The notes: generated from the letters alone by a model not told the origin. A DNA stretch of 64,000 nt from Aquimarina aquimarini (GCF_900299535.1 NZ_OMKE01000017.1:1-64000); one strand, 5' to 3'. Counted from the stretch's first letter, positions 54,341 to 63,671 are shown. Numbers and translations are program-made.

Positions 54341-54428
54341 CTTCTGAACATTGCCGCCTTATTATAGCTATTTTAAGTTTCACTCTTCACTCCCCTATTT
54401 TCAACACAAAAAAAATATGATTACGATA

Positions 54429-55436
54429 CTATTTCTGGATATACTCTAGTATTTTAGTATCAAAAGAGCTTGCATCTTCTACAAATTCCACTTTAATAGG
54501 CTGATACCATAATTTCTCCTCTGCAATATAAGAGGCTAATCTTACATGATCTTTTTCTGTAGTGATAATCAACTCCAGATTATTTAGCTCCTTCAACTCT
54601 GTATCCGTAAAATTATGATGATCTGGAAAACTAATATGATCAAATTTCAACCCCAAAGACTTATAATAATCAACCAATGGTTTTGGGTTAGCAATTCCTG
54701 TTACTAGAGTAAAATAAGTGTTTTTAAAATTATCGATAGAAATTGCCTTAGAAGTATTCCGAACAGTTTCTCCATAACTAATTGTTGTAAAAAACAAATA
54801 CTGATGTGATTGAATATTTAACCTACCAGTAATCCTTTCTTTTTCTTCTTGAGACAAATCACTAGGGCACTTTGTCACCACAATAATGTTTGCTCTATTA
54901 GCACCTTTCCTAGGCTCTCTTAAATTTCCCGTAGGCAAGGTTATATCATCACAATAAAGATCATAATAAGCAGTAAGCAAAATATAGAATCCCGCCTTGA
55001 TTTTTCTATGTTGATAGGCATCATCCAACAAGATTACTTCAGGCTGAGGAGATAAAGACCTTAACTTTGCTATTCCTGAACGCCTATCAGCATCAACACT
55101 AACAGTAATCTCTTTAAATTTTTTTTTGAACTGAAGTGGTTCATCTCCAACTTCTTTTGCTGTAGAAAAAGGAGTCACCAGCTGAAATCCATTAGTTTCT
55201 CTTTTGTATCCTCTACTTAGAGTTGCCAACATTACCTGTTCTTTCAGCAATATTATAAGATATTCTACCATAGGAGATTTACCAGTACCCCCTACACTTA
55301 GATTCCCCACAGCTATCAAAGGAAAGTTATATTCTGTAGATTCCTTAATCCCCATATCATACAATAAATTTCGCAACCATGTCACTATATAATAAAATGG
55401 CACAAAAGGCAAGAGTAGTTTCCTCAGTAAATTCAC
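54429..55436 (-). CDS. lpxK: Tetraacyldisaccharide 4'-kinase
   Basis: 335 residues. It phosphorylates the lipid A precursor at the 4' position at the inner membrane. N-terminal hydrophobic segment LLLPFVPFYYIVTWLRNLLYD and P-loop GNLSVGGTGKSPMVEYL near residue 50 are typical, with LLDDAYQHRKIK near residue 150. Single gene, divergent from the Nif3-like gene. An exact -7 box lies 22 bases upstream. Confidence 0.95.
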   Translation of the reverse strand: MNLLRKLLLPFVPFYYIVTWLRNLLYDMGIKESTEYNFPLIAVGNLSVGGTGKSPMVEYLIILLKEQVMLATLSRGYKRETNGFQLVTPFSTAKEVGDEPLQFKKKFKEITVSVDADRRSGIAKLRSLSPQPEVILLDDAYQHRKIKAGFYILLTAYYDLYCDDITLPTGNLREPRKGANRANIIVVTKCPSDLSQEEKERITGRLNIQSHQYLFFTTISYGETVRNTSKAISIDNFKNTYFTLVTGIANPKPLVDYYKSLGLKFDHISFPDHHNFTDTELKELNNLELIITTEKDHVRLASYIAEEKLWYQPIKVEFVEDASSFDTKILEYIQK

Positions 55437-55457
55437 AAGTTTTATTTTTTGTCAAAG

Positions 55458-55465
55458 CAAAAGTA
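55458..55465 (-). promoter_or_regulatory. -7 box TACTTTTG for lpxK
   Basis: Exact TAnnTTTG match on the minus strand. A TTG lies 23 bases further upstream, slightly long for the usual 19-21. Confidence 0.55.
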
Positions 55466-55537
55466 TAAAACGAAACTTTGATTATTGACAAAAGTTTTTT
55501 TACATTCATTTTTTTATTCAGAAAAAGACAAATTATA

Positions 55538-56632
55538 ATGCAAATAAAAGAGGTCATACAACATCTTGAGGCGCTAGCCCCAACAGCGTACGCAGAAGAT
55601 TTTGACAATGTAGGTTTATTAGTTGGAAACTCACACACACAGTTAACAGGCGTACTTGTAACTCTAGACACACTAGAAAGTGTAGTAGATGAAGCCATAG
55701 AAAATAACTGCAACCTAATTGTAAGTTTTCATCCTATTGTGTTCAAAGGCCTTAAAAAAATCAATGGAAACAATTATGTAGAGCGCGTGATAATGAAAGC
55801 CATCAAAAATGACATTGCCATTTTTGCAATTCATACCGCATTAGACAATGCTTTACATGGAGTGAACAATATGATGTGTGAGCAATTAGAACTAATCAAT
55901 CGTAAAATTCTTATTCCTCAAAGTGGAAACATTAAAAAATTAGTCACCTATGCCCCTATTAATGAAGCAGAGACACTACGACATAAACTTTTTGAAGCTG
56001 GAGCAGGAAGTATAGGTAATTATGACAACTGCAGCTTTTCCTCAGAAGGAACAGGCACCTTTAGGGCATTAGAAAATGCAAATCCCTCAATAGGCAAAAT
56101 AGGAAAGATACATCACGAAAAAGAAACTCAAATACAAGTCACATACTCAAGACATAACGAAAAAAAGATCCTTTCAGCACTTTTCAAAAATCATTCTTAT
56201 GAAGAAATTGCGTACGAAATCACTACTCTTGAAAATAAAAATCAAAATATTGGGATAGGAATGATCGGTGAACTTCATGAAGAAATAAACGAAATTGATT
56301 TCTTAAATCATATAAAAAAAGTATTCAAAACAGGATGTGTGAGACATTCTGCTCTATTAAGCAAACCTATCAAAAAAGTAGCAGTATTAGGAGGTAGCGG
56401 TAGTTTTGCAATTAATAATGCTAGATATGCTGGCGCTGATATATTTATTACTTCAGATTTAAAATACCATCAATTTTATGAAGCCGAAGGAAATTTAATT
56501 CTTGCAGATATTGGTCATTATGAAAGTGAACAGTACACAAAAAACCTAATTGTTAGTTATCTTAGAAAAAAAATCAGTAATTTTGCAATCATTTTATCGG
56601 ATAAAAATACCAATCCTATTCAATACATATAA
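55538..56632 (+). CDS. Nif3-like dinuclear metal centre protein
   Basis: 364 residues from ATG 55538 (MQIKEVIQHLEALAP); the earlier in-frame start at 55478 would overlap the promoter zone. Family features: EDFDNVGLLVG at the N-terminus, SFHPIVFKGLKKI, IFAIHTALDN, and C-terminal ADIFITSDLKYHQF with ILADIGHYESE. The middle insertion (about residues 120-230) is that of the long form, which folds as a separate domain. The biochemical role of this family is not firmly known. Zinc-ribbon-type gene follows 3 bases later. Confidence 0.9.
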   Translation: MQIKEVIQHLEALAPTAYAEDFDNVGLLVGNSHTQLTGVLVTLDTLESVVDEAIENNCNLIVSFHPIVFKGLKKINGNNYVERVIMKAIKNDIAIFAIHTALDNALHGVNNMMCEQLELINRKILIPQSGNIKKLVTYAPINEAETLRHKLFEAGAGSIGNYDNCSFSSEGTGTFRALENANPSIGKIGKIHHEKETQIQVTYSRHNEKKILSALFKNHSYEEIAYEITTLENKNQNIGIGMIGELHEEINEIDFLNHIKKVFKTGCVRHSALLSKPIKKVAVLGGSGSFAINNARYAGADIFITSDLKYHQFYEAEGNLILADIGHYESEQYTKNLIVSYLRKKISNFAIILSDKNTNPIQYI

Positions 56633-56635
56633 AAC

Positions 56636-57412
56636 ATGGCAAAGAAAGAAGTTACTGTTGAGCAAAAATTAAGAGCTTTATATGACTTGCAATTAATTGA
56701 CTCTAGAGTCGATGAGATCAGAAACGTAAGAGGAGAGTTACCATTAGAGGTTGAAGATCTTGAAGATGAAGTAGCCGGATTAAACAAAAGATTAGATAAG
56801 CTAAACAATGACCTTGATGTTATTGATGAAGGCATCAAGAATAAGAAAAACCTGATCGAAGAAGCCAAAGCGTTAATCAAGAAATACGGAGAACAGCAAA
56901 AAAATGTTCGTAATAATCGCGAGTACAACTCTCTCAGCAAAGAAATGGAATTTCAAGAATTAGAAATTCAATTAGCAGAAAAGCACATCAAAGAACACAA
57001 AGCTCAAATCGTTCAAAAGAATGAAATCATTAACCAAACCAAAACAAAACTTGGTGAACGTAATGAACATCTTGGACACAAGAAAGGAGAACTTGATGCG
57101 ATTCTAGCTGAAACAGAAAAAGAAGAGCAAGCGTTAATTTCTAAATCTGAAGATTACCAAAAAGAAATCGAAGATCGCTTAATCAAAGCATACAAGAGAA
57201 TACGCAACAACGTAAAAAATGGTCTTGCAGTAGTACCAATTGAGCGTGGGGCATCAGGAGGATCATTCTTCACCATTCCACCGCAAGTGCAAATGGAAAT
57301 TGCTTCTCGTAAAAAAATCATTACAGATGAGCACAGTGGTAGAATCTTGGTAGATCAAGAATTAGCCAGAGAAGAAAAAGAGAAAATGGAAACTCTTTTC
57401 TCAAAACTATAA
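56636..57412 (+). CDS. Coiled-coil protein of the C4-type zinc ribbon family, cysteines lost
   Basis: 258 residues. A long alpha-helical hairpin (about residues 5-195) with heptad-like Leu/Glu/Lys pattern is followed by a short C-terminal region. In the family this end is a zinc ribbon (CxxCGxxIPP... and CexCGRIL). Here the equivalent positions read RGASGGSFFTIPPQ (about 204-217) and DEHSGRIL, so all four cysteines are missing while IPPQ and GRIL persist. It is co-transcribed with the Nif3-like gene, 3 bases downstream, a pairing known in this phylum. Function unknown. Confidence 0.87.
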   Translation: MAKKEVTVEQKLRALYDLQLIDSRVDEIRNVRGELPLEVEDLEDEVAGLNKRLDKLNNDLDVIDEGIKNKKNLIEEAKALIKKYGEQQKNVRNNREYNSLSKEMEFQELEIQLAEKHIKEHKAQIVQKNEIINQTKTKLGERNEHLGHKKGELDAILAETEKEEQALISKSEDYQKEIEDRLIKAYKRIRNNVKNGLAVVPIERGASGGSFFTIPPQVQMEIASRKKIITDEHSGRILVDQELAREEKEKMETLFSKL

Positions 57413-57433
57413 TAAAGATTACTCAATATACAT

Positions 57434-57459
57434 AGCCTCAGTTTTACTGGGGCTTTTTT
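57434..57459 (+). terminator. Intrinsic terminator
   Basis: Arms AGCCTCAG / CTGGGGCT (one G-T pair) with loop TTTTA and a T-run, right after the zinc-ribbon-type gene. Confidence 0.75.
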
Positions 57460-57472
57460 GATTACACCAACA

Positions 57473-58711
57473 ATGAATCATCTTCTTATCATAGGTGCTG
57501 TTTGGCCCGAACCTAATTCATCTGCTGCTGGAAGCAGAATGCTACAACTCATCAAGTTATTTTTATCTCAAAATTGGAAGATCACTTTTGCCAGCCCCGC
57601 AATCCAAACCGAACACATGGCTAATCTTGATGAATTAAACATAACTCAAGCAGCCATAGAAATCAATAACCCAAATTTTGATACCTTCATCAAAGAGCTA
57701 CAACCAAACACTGTACTATTTGATAGATTCATGACAGAAGAACAATTTGGGTGGAGAGTAACAAAACATCTTCCTAATGTATTAAAAATACTAAACACAG
57801 AAGACCTACACTCATTAAGAAAAACAAGACACGAGGCTCATAAAAAGAAAAAAGAATTCAACACACAAGACCTTTTAAATAGTGATCACTCCAAAAGAGA
57901 AATAGCTAGCATCTACAGATGCGATCTATCATTAATTATATCAGACTTTGAAACAAAACTACTCAAAGACACTTTTAAGATAGATCAAAACCTTCTATTC
58001 TACCTACCCCTCCTCTTTGACCCAATCACCTCAATAACCCAAGAAAAATGGCCTTGCTACGAAGATAGAAACCACTTTGTCACTATAGGCAACTTTCGTC
58101 ACGCTCCAAATTGGAATAGCATACTATATCTCAAAGAAATTATTTGGCCACTTATCAAAAAAGAATTACCAGAAGCAGAACTACATATTTACGGAGCATA
58201 CCCACCCCCTAAAGCAACTCAATTACACAATCCAAAAGAAGGGTTTCTCATCAAAGGATGGGCAAAAAATTCCAAAGATGTAATATCCAAATCTAGAGTC
58301 TGCTTAGCTCCGCTTCAATTTGGAGCAGGGATCAAAGGAAAGCTTATTGAATCAATGTTATATGGAACTCCTAGCGTAACAACATCTATTGGTGCAGAAG
58401 GAATGCTCGACGAAGAATCAGACTGGAATGGCTTTATAACAAACGATCCTGAAAATTTTGCCAAAGCTGCTATAAAAATATTCAACAACAAAAATTTATG
58501 GCAACAGTCACAGCAAAATGGAGTAGAGATCATAAACACTAAATTCCAAAAGAGCAATTTCTCTTCCCTTTTTATAAATCGCATCAAAACTCTACAACAA
58601 AAATTACCCAAACATCGTACACAAAATTTCATTGGAAACCTTTTACAACATCACACCATGAGAAGCACTGAATTCATGGCTCGCTGGATAGAGGAAAAAA
58701 ATAAAGCATAA
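57473..58711 (+). CDS. Glycosyltransferase, GT4-like
   Basis: 412 residues from ATG 57473; a TTG at 57458 is not preferred since it lies in the terminator. N-terminal Rossmann domain opens HLLIIGAVWPEPNSSAAGSR; the C-terminal half has HFVTIGNFRHAPNWNS and the GT4-type block GAGIKGKLIESMLYGTP-SV with E as the sugar-nucleotide-binding residue, and an ending region with RWIEE. It transfers a sugar from a nucleotide donor to an unknown acceptor. It follows a terminator closely, so its promoter must lie within the short gap or the upstream gene. Confidence 0.85.
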   Translation: MNHLLIIGAVWPEPNSSAAGSRMLQLIKLFLSQNWKITFASPAIQTEHMANLDELNITQAAIEINNPNFDTFIKELQPNTVLFDRFMTEEQFGWRVTKHLPNVLKILNTEDLHSLRKTRHEAHKKKKEFNTQDLLNSDHSKREIASIYRCDLSLIISDFETKLLKDTFKIDQNLLFYLPLLFDPITSITQEKWPCYEDRNHFVTIGNFRHAPNWNSILYLKEIIWPLIKKELPEAELHIYGAYPPPKATQLHNPKEGFLIKGWAKNSKDVISKSRVCLAPLQFGAGIKGKLIESMLYGTPSVTTSIGAEGMLDEESDWNGFITNDPENFAKAAIKIFNNKNLWQQSQQNGVEIINTKFQKSNFSSLFINRIKTLQQKLPKHRTQNFIGNLLQHHTMRSTEFMARWIEEKNKA

Positions 58712-58753
58712 CACATACAACAAAGCAAGCATTACACGATTTTTAATAACAGA

Positions 58754-58786
58754 CAAAGGCAGAAGTAAATAACACTTCTGCCTTTG
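58754..58786. terminator. Hairpin between convergent glycosyltransferase and rpsT genes
   Basis: Thirteen-base-pair perfect stem (CAAAGGCAGAAGT / ACTTCTGCCTTTG), 7-base loop, weak T-tail on both strands. Probable terminator or mRNA 3' end. Confidence 0.5.
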
Positions 58787-58811
58787 ACGTATATAAATAA
58801 AGTAGCACTTC

Positions 58812-59060
58812 TTATAAAGCAGCTACATATTTTGTTAGCTGAGATTTTAGGTTAGCTGCCTTATTCTTATGAATAATATTGTTTTTTGCTAACTTATCAA
58901 GCATAGACACTACACTAGGAAGTAAAGCCGTAGCCCCTTCTTTGTCAGCTTCACGTAATTTCTTGATAGCATTACGCGTTGTTTTATGTTGATATCTGTT
59001 TCTAAGACGCTTTGTCTCATTACTTCTGATTCTCTTTAATGCTGACTTATGATTTGCCAT
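58812..59060 (-). CDS. rpsT: 30S ribosomal protein S20
   Basis: 82 residues, highly basic and helical, beginning [22 protein letters not shown]20 binds 16S rRNA and is needed early in small-subunit assembly. The start is 34 bases from the 3' end of a tRNA-Glu gene on the same strand, so tRNA and rpsT may share a transcript. Confidence 0.97.
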   Translation of the reverse strand: MANHKSALKRIRSNETKRLRNRYQHKTTRNAIKKLREADKEGATALLPSVVSMLDKLAKNNIIHKNKAANLKSQLTKYVAAL

Positions 59061-59094
59061 CTCTCTTCTATTAAATTTTTTACTATAAAATTCG

Positions 59095-59166
59095 TAGCCC
59101 GTAGGGGAATCGAACCCCTCTTACCAGGATGAAAACCTGGCGTCCTAGCCGATAGACGAACGGGCC
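59095..59166 (-). tRNA. tRNA-Glu (anticodon TTC), copy 2
   Basis: 72 bases. Acceptor stem GGCCCGT / ACGGGCT, anticodon stem CCAGG / CCTGG with loop TTTTCAT giving anticodon TTC, T-arm with GGTTCGATTCC. No 3' CCA is encoded. Identical to the copy at 59235-59306. Confidence 0.95.
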
Positions 59167-59234
59167 ATTTTCCTTTTTCAAGGATTGCAAATTTAAAGCT
59201 TTCACTTTAAACTTACAATTAATTTCAATATTTG

Positions 59235-59306
59235 TAGCCCGTAGGGGAATCGAACCCCTCTTACCAGGATGAAAACCTGGCGTCCTAGCCGATAGACGAA
59301 CGGGCC
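59235..59306 (-). tRNA. tRNA-Glu (anticodon TTC), copy 1
   Basis: Same 72-base sequence as the copy at 59095-59166, separated from it by 68 unrelated bases. On the minus strand the order is proS, this tRNA, the second tRNA, rpsT. Confidence 0.95.
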
Positions 59307-59382
59307 ATGTTGCCTAATTGCGGATGCAAAAATACAACTATTTTTGAATGGCGCAAGTGTTATTTCATTTTTTTCTTCACCC

Positions 59383-60861
59383 TTAATACGCCTTTGCAAA
59401 TAACACTCTGATTTTAGATAAGTTACCACTAAAAATACATTTTCCATTTTCTTCCTCTGCATCAAAAGGAATACATCTAATCGTCGCTTTAGTCAACTCT
59501 TTTATCTTTTCTTCTGTCTCAGGGGTTCCATCCCAATGTGCAGAAACAAATCCTCCTTTTTTCTCTAAAACATCTTTAAACTCATCAAAAGTATCTACTC
59601 TTGTTATATGCTCATCTCTAAACTGTGTTGCTTTTTGATGCAAGCTGTTTTGAATCTCTACTAATAATGACTCTATCGTCTCTACCACTTTATCCTTAGA
59701 AACAAACTGTTTTGTCAATGTATCACGACGAGCTAACTCTACCGTTCCTTTCTCTAAATCTTTAGGCCCTATAGCAATCCTCAAAGGCACCCCTTGTAAT
59801 TCATATTGAGCAAATTTGGCTCCAGGTCTATGCGTATCTCTATTATCAAACTTTACAGAAACACCTTTAGATCTTAAATCAGCAACTAACCCATTGGCTA
59901 CTTCAGAAATTTGATTCAATTGTTCCTCTCCTTTATATATTGGCACAATTACTACCTGTATTGGAGCCAAGTTTGGAGGCAACACCAATCCATTATCATC
60001 ACTATGAGTCATTATCAAAGCCCCCATCAAACGAGTAGAAACCCCCCAAGAGGTCGCCCATACATAATCTTGCTTACCTTCATTAGTAGTAAATTTAACA
60101 TCAAAAGCTTTTGCAAAATTCTGTCCCAAGAAATGTGAAGTACCCGCTTGCAAAGCTTTTCCGTCCTGCATTAATGCTTCAATACAATACGTATCTTCTG
60201 CACCAGCAAAACGCTCACTTTCAGTTTTTCTTCCTTTAATAACAGGAATTGCCATGAAGCTTTCTACAAAATCTGCATATATATTATTCATTTGCTCGGT
60301 TTCTGCAATAGCTTCTTGTCTTGTTGCATGTGCAGTATGCCCTTCTTGCCATAAAAACTCTGCAGTACGAAGAAACAGTCTTGTACGCATTTCCCAACGC
60401 ACTACATTTGCCCATTGATTTACCAAAATAGGAAGATCTCTATAAGATTGCACCCATCCTTTATAAGTATTCCAGATAATAGCCTCAGAAGTTGGTCTTA
60501 CAATCAATTCTTCCTCTAGTTTTGCATTTGGATCCACAATCAACTTAGAAGCATCTTCAGGATCAGTTTTAAGTCTATAATGAGTTACTACAGCACATTC
60601 TTTTGCAAAACCTTCTGCATTTTTCTCTTCTGCTTCAAACAAACTTTTAGGTACAAATAATGGAAAATATGCATTTTGATGCCCCGTTTCCTTAAATTTT
60701 TTATCCAATTCAGCCTGCATTTTTTCCCAAATAGCATATCCATAGGGCTTAATTACCATACATCCTCTTACTGCCGAATTCTCGGCTAGATCAGCCTTTA
60801 CGACCAATTCATTATACCATTTTGAATAATCTTCACTACGCTTTGTTAAATTCTTACTCAT
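59383..60861 (-). CDS. proS: Proline--tRNA ligase (short, archaeal/eukaryote-like type)
   Basis: 492 residues, class II. Motif 2 region [20 protein letters not shown] and [10 protein letters not shown] near the N-terminus; the GADDT-like editing insertion of the bacterial long type is absent, so it belongs to the shorter type seen in Bacteroidota. C-terminal anticodon-binding domain [14 protein letters not shown]-like follows, then a tail ending [10 protein letters not shown]. It charges tRNA-Pro. It is divergent from the Arg/Ser-rich lipoprotein gene; the two tRNA-Glu genes lie downstream. Confidence 0.96.
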   Translation of the reverse strand: MSKNLTKRSEDYSKWYNELVVKADLAENSAVRGCMVIKPYGYAIWEKMQAELDKKFKETGHQNAYFPLFVPKSLFEAEEKNAEGFAKECAVVTHYRLKTDPEDASKLIVDPNAKLEEELIVRPTSEAIIWNTYKGWVQSYRDLPILVNQWANVVRWEMRTRLFLRTAEFLWQEGHTAHATRQEAIAETEQMNNIYADFVESFMAIPVIKGRKTESERFAGAEDTYCIEALMQDGKALQAGTSHFLGQNFAKAFDVKFTTNEGKQDYVWATSWGVSTRLMGALIMTHSDDNGLVLPPNLAPIQVVIVPIYKGEEQLNQISEVANGLVADLRSKGVSVKFDNRDTHRPGAKFAQYELQGVPLRIAIGPKDLEKGTVELARRDTLTKQFVSKDKVVETIESLLVEIQNSLHQKATQFRDEHITRVDTFDEFKDVLEKKGGFVSAHWDGTPETEEKIKELTKATIRCIPFDAEEENGKCIFSGNLSKIRVLFAKAY

Positions 60862-60902
60862 AAACTGCTATTTGGCACAAATGTTGTGACTTTGTTAAAT
60901 AT

Positions 60903-60931
60903 AATTTAGTTAGCGCAAAACTAACTAAATT
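60903..60931. promoter_or_regulatory. Inverted repeat in divergent proS / lipoprotein promoter region
   Basis: Perfect 11-base arms AATTTAGTTAG and CTAACTAAATT around CGCAAAA. The right arm overlaps an exact plus-strand -7 box (TAAATTTG, 60926-60933). A smaller repeat ATTGT-TCG-ACAAT follows at 60935-60947. The pair could be operators, or part of a transcript hairpin. Confidence 0.5.
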
Positions 60932-60933
60932 TG
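60926..60933 (+). promoter_or_regulatory. -7 box TAAATTTG for the Arg/Ser-rich lipoprotein gene
   Basis: Exact TAnnTTTG match 27 bases before the ATG at 60961, embedded in an inverted repeat. Confidence 0.45.
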
Positions 60934-60960
60934 TATTGTTCGACAATAAAATAGGAAGAT

Positions 60961-62031
60961 ATGCGATTTAAAAATTATTTTCAGAAAAAAGGAGCTGTAG
61001 GTTTTTTACTACTTACCTCTACACTTATGTTGACGTCCTGTGGTTCTTATGAATACACATCTTATAGAGATGGCATTTATGACGAAGCAAGAAGCCAAAA
61101 AAACACTGAATCTCAACCCAGAGCTACAAATCAAGAAACGAGTTATTATGCGAATTATTTTTCAGAAAAATCTTCGCAGATAGATAATGCTATTGAAGAT
61201 GATGCCGTTTTCACCGATATCGATTCATATTCTAGTGGTGAATATGATGAAGCAGATACCACAGCTACTGCCTTAGGTTATGAAACAGGGCAACCTGCAT
61301 GGGGTAGCAACCATGATGAAGTAAGCATCAATGTGATCAATACAGGATTTGCTGGAGGATGGTATGGACAACCTTATTGGGGAATGGGATTTAATAACTG
61401 GTATGGGCCTAGATGGGGCGGTTATTATGGTTCTTATTGGGGAAATTGGGGAATAGGATGGAACAATCCACATTGGTATGGAGGGTTTTATTGCCCACCT
61501 TTTTTCAGACCATACTATGCTGGTAATTACGGTTACTATAATAGATATCCATATCGCGGAAGAAATAGATATTTTGCCTATAACAGAAGAGCAAGAAATT
61601 CATACGCATATTCTACCAGAAGTCGTAGAGCTTATAACTCAAATTATAACAGATCAAGAAAGTCATCTGCTTACAACAGAAGTAGACAAGGATATAATAA
61701 TAGTAGAAGAGTAAATGCATCACGACGAACTCGATCATCATCTAGCTACTCCAACCGTTCATCAAACAGTGGCACATATTCTCGTTCTCGCTCTTCTTCT
61801 CCTAGCAGAAGTAGTTCTAGATACTCAAGCCCTACAACGCGTTCTAGAAGTAGCTCTTCTACAAGAAGTAGAAGTTACTCTCCTTCATCAAGAAGTTCTT
61901 CTAGAAGTCGAAGCTCAGGATACTCAAGAGGTAGCTCATCTCGTAGTAGTGGTGCTTCTAGATCTGGAGGCGGCAGTAGATCAAGAAGTAGTGGAAGCCG
62001 TGGAGGTGGTAGAAGTCGAGGAAGAAACTAA
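60961..62031 (+). CDS. Arg/Ser-rich lipoprotein
   Basis: 356 residues. Lipobox MLTSC (C27). The mature part has three segments: an acidic Asp/Glu/Ser/Thr-rich stretch (about 28-110), a Gly/Trp/Tyr/Pro-rich stretch (about 115-195; e.g. WGGYYGSYWGNWGIGW), and an extremely basic Arg/Ser/Tyr tail (about 196-356) made of RS, SR and SSRS runs ending in GGGRSRGRN. Such SR composition suggests a disordered, nucleic-acid or glycan binding, or adhesive surface tail; no function is assigned. The FadL-like gene follows 103 bases downstream on the same strand. Confidence 0.82.
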   Translation: MRFKNYFQKKGAVGFLLLTSTLMLTSCGSYEYTSYRDGIYDEARSQKNTESQPRATNQETSYYANYFSEKSSQIDNAIEDDAVFTDIDSYSSGEYDEADTTATALGYETGQPAWGSNHDEVSINVINTGFAGGWYGQPYWGMGFNNWYGPRWGGYYGSYWGNWGIGWNNPHWYGGFYCPPFFRPYYAGNYGYYNRYPYRGRNRYFAYNRRARNSYAYSTRSRRAYNSNYNRSRKSSAYNRSRQGYNNSRRVNASRRTRSSSSYSNRSSNSGTYSRSRSSSPSRSSSRYSSPTTRSRSSSSTRSRSYSPSSRSSSRSRSSGYSRGSSSRSSGASRSGGGSRSRSSGSRGGGRSRGRN

Positions 62032-62134
62032 AATTTTCTTTAAACACTTTATGTAATTAAACGTATAGTCAATAAAACTCTTGAATATCTTACCTAGTTA
62101 TTGAGAAATTCTCTAATTAAAAATTAAAAAGTAA

Positions 62135-63652
62135 ATGAAAAAGCTATTCTTATTCATAGGTATATTATCTATGTCTTTTTTGAATGCTCAAGATATTAAT
62201 GATGCATTGAGGTATTCTCAACAAAACATTCTAGGAACTGCTAGATACAGAGGTATGAGTGGTGCCTTTGGAGCTCTTGGAGGAGATCTATCCGCCTTAC
62301 AAATAAATCCTGCTGGTTCTGCTGTTTTTTTAAATTCTTTTGGTTCTGTAACAATTTCTTCCAGAAATATTAATAATGATACTAATTACCTCGGAACATC
62401 TAATAATCGCAACTCAAGTAATTTAAATTTTAACCAAATAGGAGCTGTTTTTGTATATAACAATTATCAGAACGATGATTCTTCTGGGATCAACAAAATA
62501 TCGTTAGGACTAACCTATGGCCAGACTACAGATAATGCCAATAAATTATTTACAAATGGTCAAAGCAACACCTCTATAGAAAGTTTCTTTCGTACAGAAG
62601 CACAAGGATTTCCTTTAAGCCTGATTTCAAGAAGAGCTGGAGAAAGCATCAGTGGTCATTACAACTATCTAGGAGAACAAGAAGGATATGCTGCACAACA
62701 AGCTTTTCTTGGTCGTGAAGCTTTTATTATTGAAGAAAGAGATTCAATCCCAAGTAACACCTCTTATATTTCTAATATAGCACCTGGTAATTTTGATCAA
62801 GAATATTTTACAGAAAGTACAGGACTAAATGGAAAGTTTACTATAAACGGAGGAATGCAAATTAATAAGGATTTTTATATAGGAGTTAACCTTAATACTC
62901 ATTTTATTAACTACGATAGAGTTACTGAGTTTTATGAAGCAAATAATAATACAGGAAGCATTATTAATGAAGTAATTTTTACTAATAAACTATCTACTAC
63001 AGGAGCTGGTCTTTCTGCACAAATCGGAGGTATCGCCAAAATATCCAATATGATTCGTCTTGGTGCTTCTCTTGAATCTCCTACAGTATATTATATTGAA
63101 GAAGAAACCATACAACAATTAGAAACTTATAGTCGTGATAGAAACGAAACATATTTTACAGATCCTGATGTAATAAATATTTTTCCAGAATATCGATTAC
63201 GAACTCCTGCAAAAGCAACAGGTAGTATTGCTTTTTTATTTGGTAAGCAAGGGTTAATCAGTTTGGATTACGCCTATAAAGATTACTCAACCACAAAATT
63301 AAGTTCTGATGAAGGAATTAGCTTTACCAATACCAACAGAGAAATAGATCGTAACCTACAAGGCACTTCTACTGTTAGAATTGGTACAGAATGGAGACAT
63401 GGCAACTGGAGTGTAAGAGGTGGATATGTTTTTGAGGAGAGCCCATATAAAAACGAACTGGTTATGGGAGACAAAACAGGGTTTTCGCTAGGAACAGGTT
63501 TTGATTTCGGAAAATTCAAGTTTGATATTGCCTATGATTACTCAGAACAAGAATATACAGAAAATTTTTACCCTAATTCTGGTTTTAGCAATTTCACCTC
63601 TGTAGATAACTACACAGAAAACTTAACATTTACATTAGGAATGAATTTTTAA
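62135..63652 (+). CDS. Outer membrane protein, OmpP1/FadL/TodX family
   Basis: 505 residues with a cleavable signal peptide (MKKLFLFIGILSMSFLNAQ). Family hallmark near the mature N-terminus: RYRGMSGAFGALGGDLSALQ followed by INPAG, and a beta-strand-rich remainder ending in an aromatic residue (TFTLGMNF) typical of barrel proteins. FadL-type barrels import hydrophobic compounds such as fatty acids; the ligand here is unknown. Plus-strand neighbour of the Arg/Ser-rich lipoprotein. Confidence 0.9.
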   Translation: MKKLFLFIGILSMSFLNAQDINDALRYSQQNILGTARYRGMSGAFGALGGDLSALQINPAGSAVFLNSFGSVTISSRNINNDTNYLGTSNNRNSSNLNFNQIGAVFVYNNYQNDDSSGINKISLGLTYGQTTDNANKLFTNGQSNTSIESFFRTEAQGFPLSLISRRAGESISGHYNYLGEQEGYAAQQAFLGREAFIIEERDSIPSNTSYISNIAPGNFDQEYFTESTGLNGKFTINGGMQINKDFYIGVNLNTHFINYDRVTEFYEANNNTGSIINEVIFTNKLSTTGAGLSAQIGGIAKISNMIRLGASLESPTVYYIEEETIQQLETYSRDRNETYFTDPDVINIFPEYRLRTPAKATGSIAFLFGKQGLISLDYAYKDYSTTKLSSDEGISFTNTNREIDRNLQGTSTVRIGTEWRHGNWSVRGGYVFEESPYKNELVMGDKTGFSLGTGFDFGKFKFDIAYDYSEQEYTENFYPNSGFSNFTSVDNYTENLTFTLGMNF

Positions 63653-63671
63653 AGTACTGATATCTTAAAAA

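Noticed and set aside
59202-59465. 87-residue minus-strand frame over the first tRNA-Glu
   Set aside because: It runs through a tRNA gene and the end of proS in another frame.
61715-62056. 113-residue frame rich in Val, Leu, Glu and His on the plus strand
   Set aside because: It overlaps the Arg/Ser-rich lipoprotein in another frame; the repetitive AGA/TCT codons of that gene remove stops in shifted frames.
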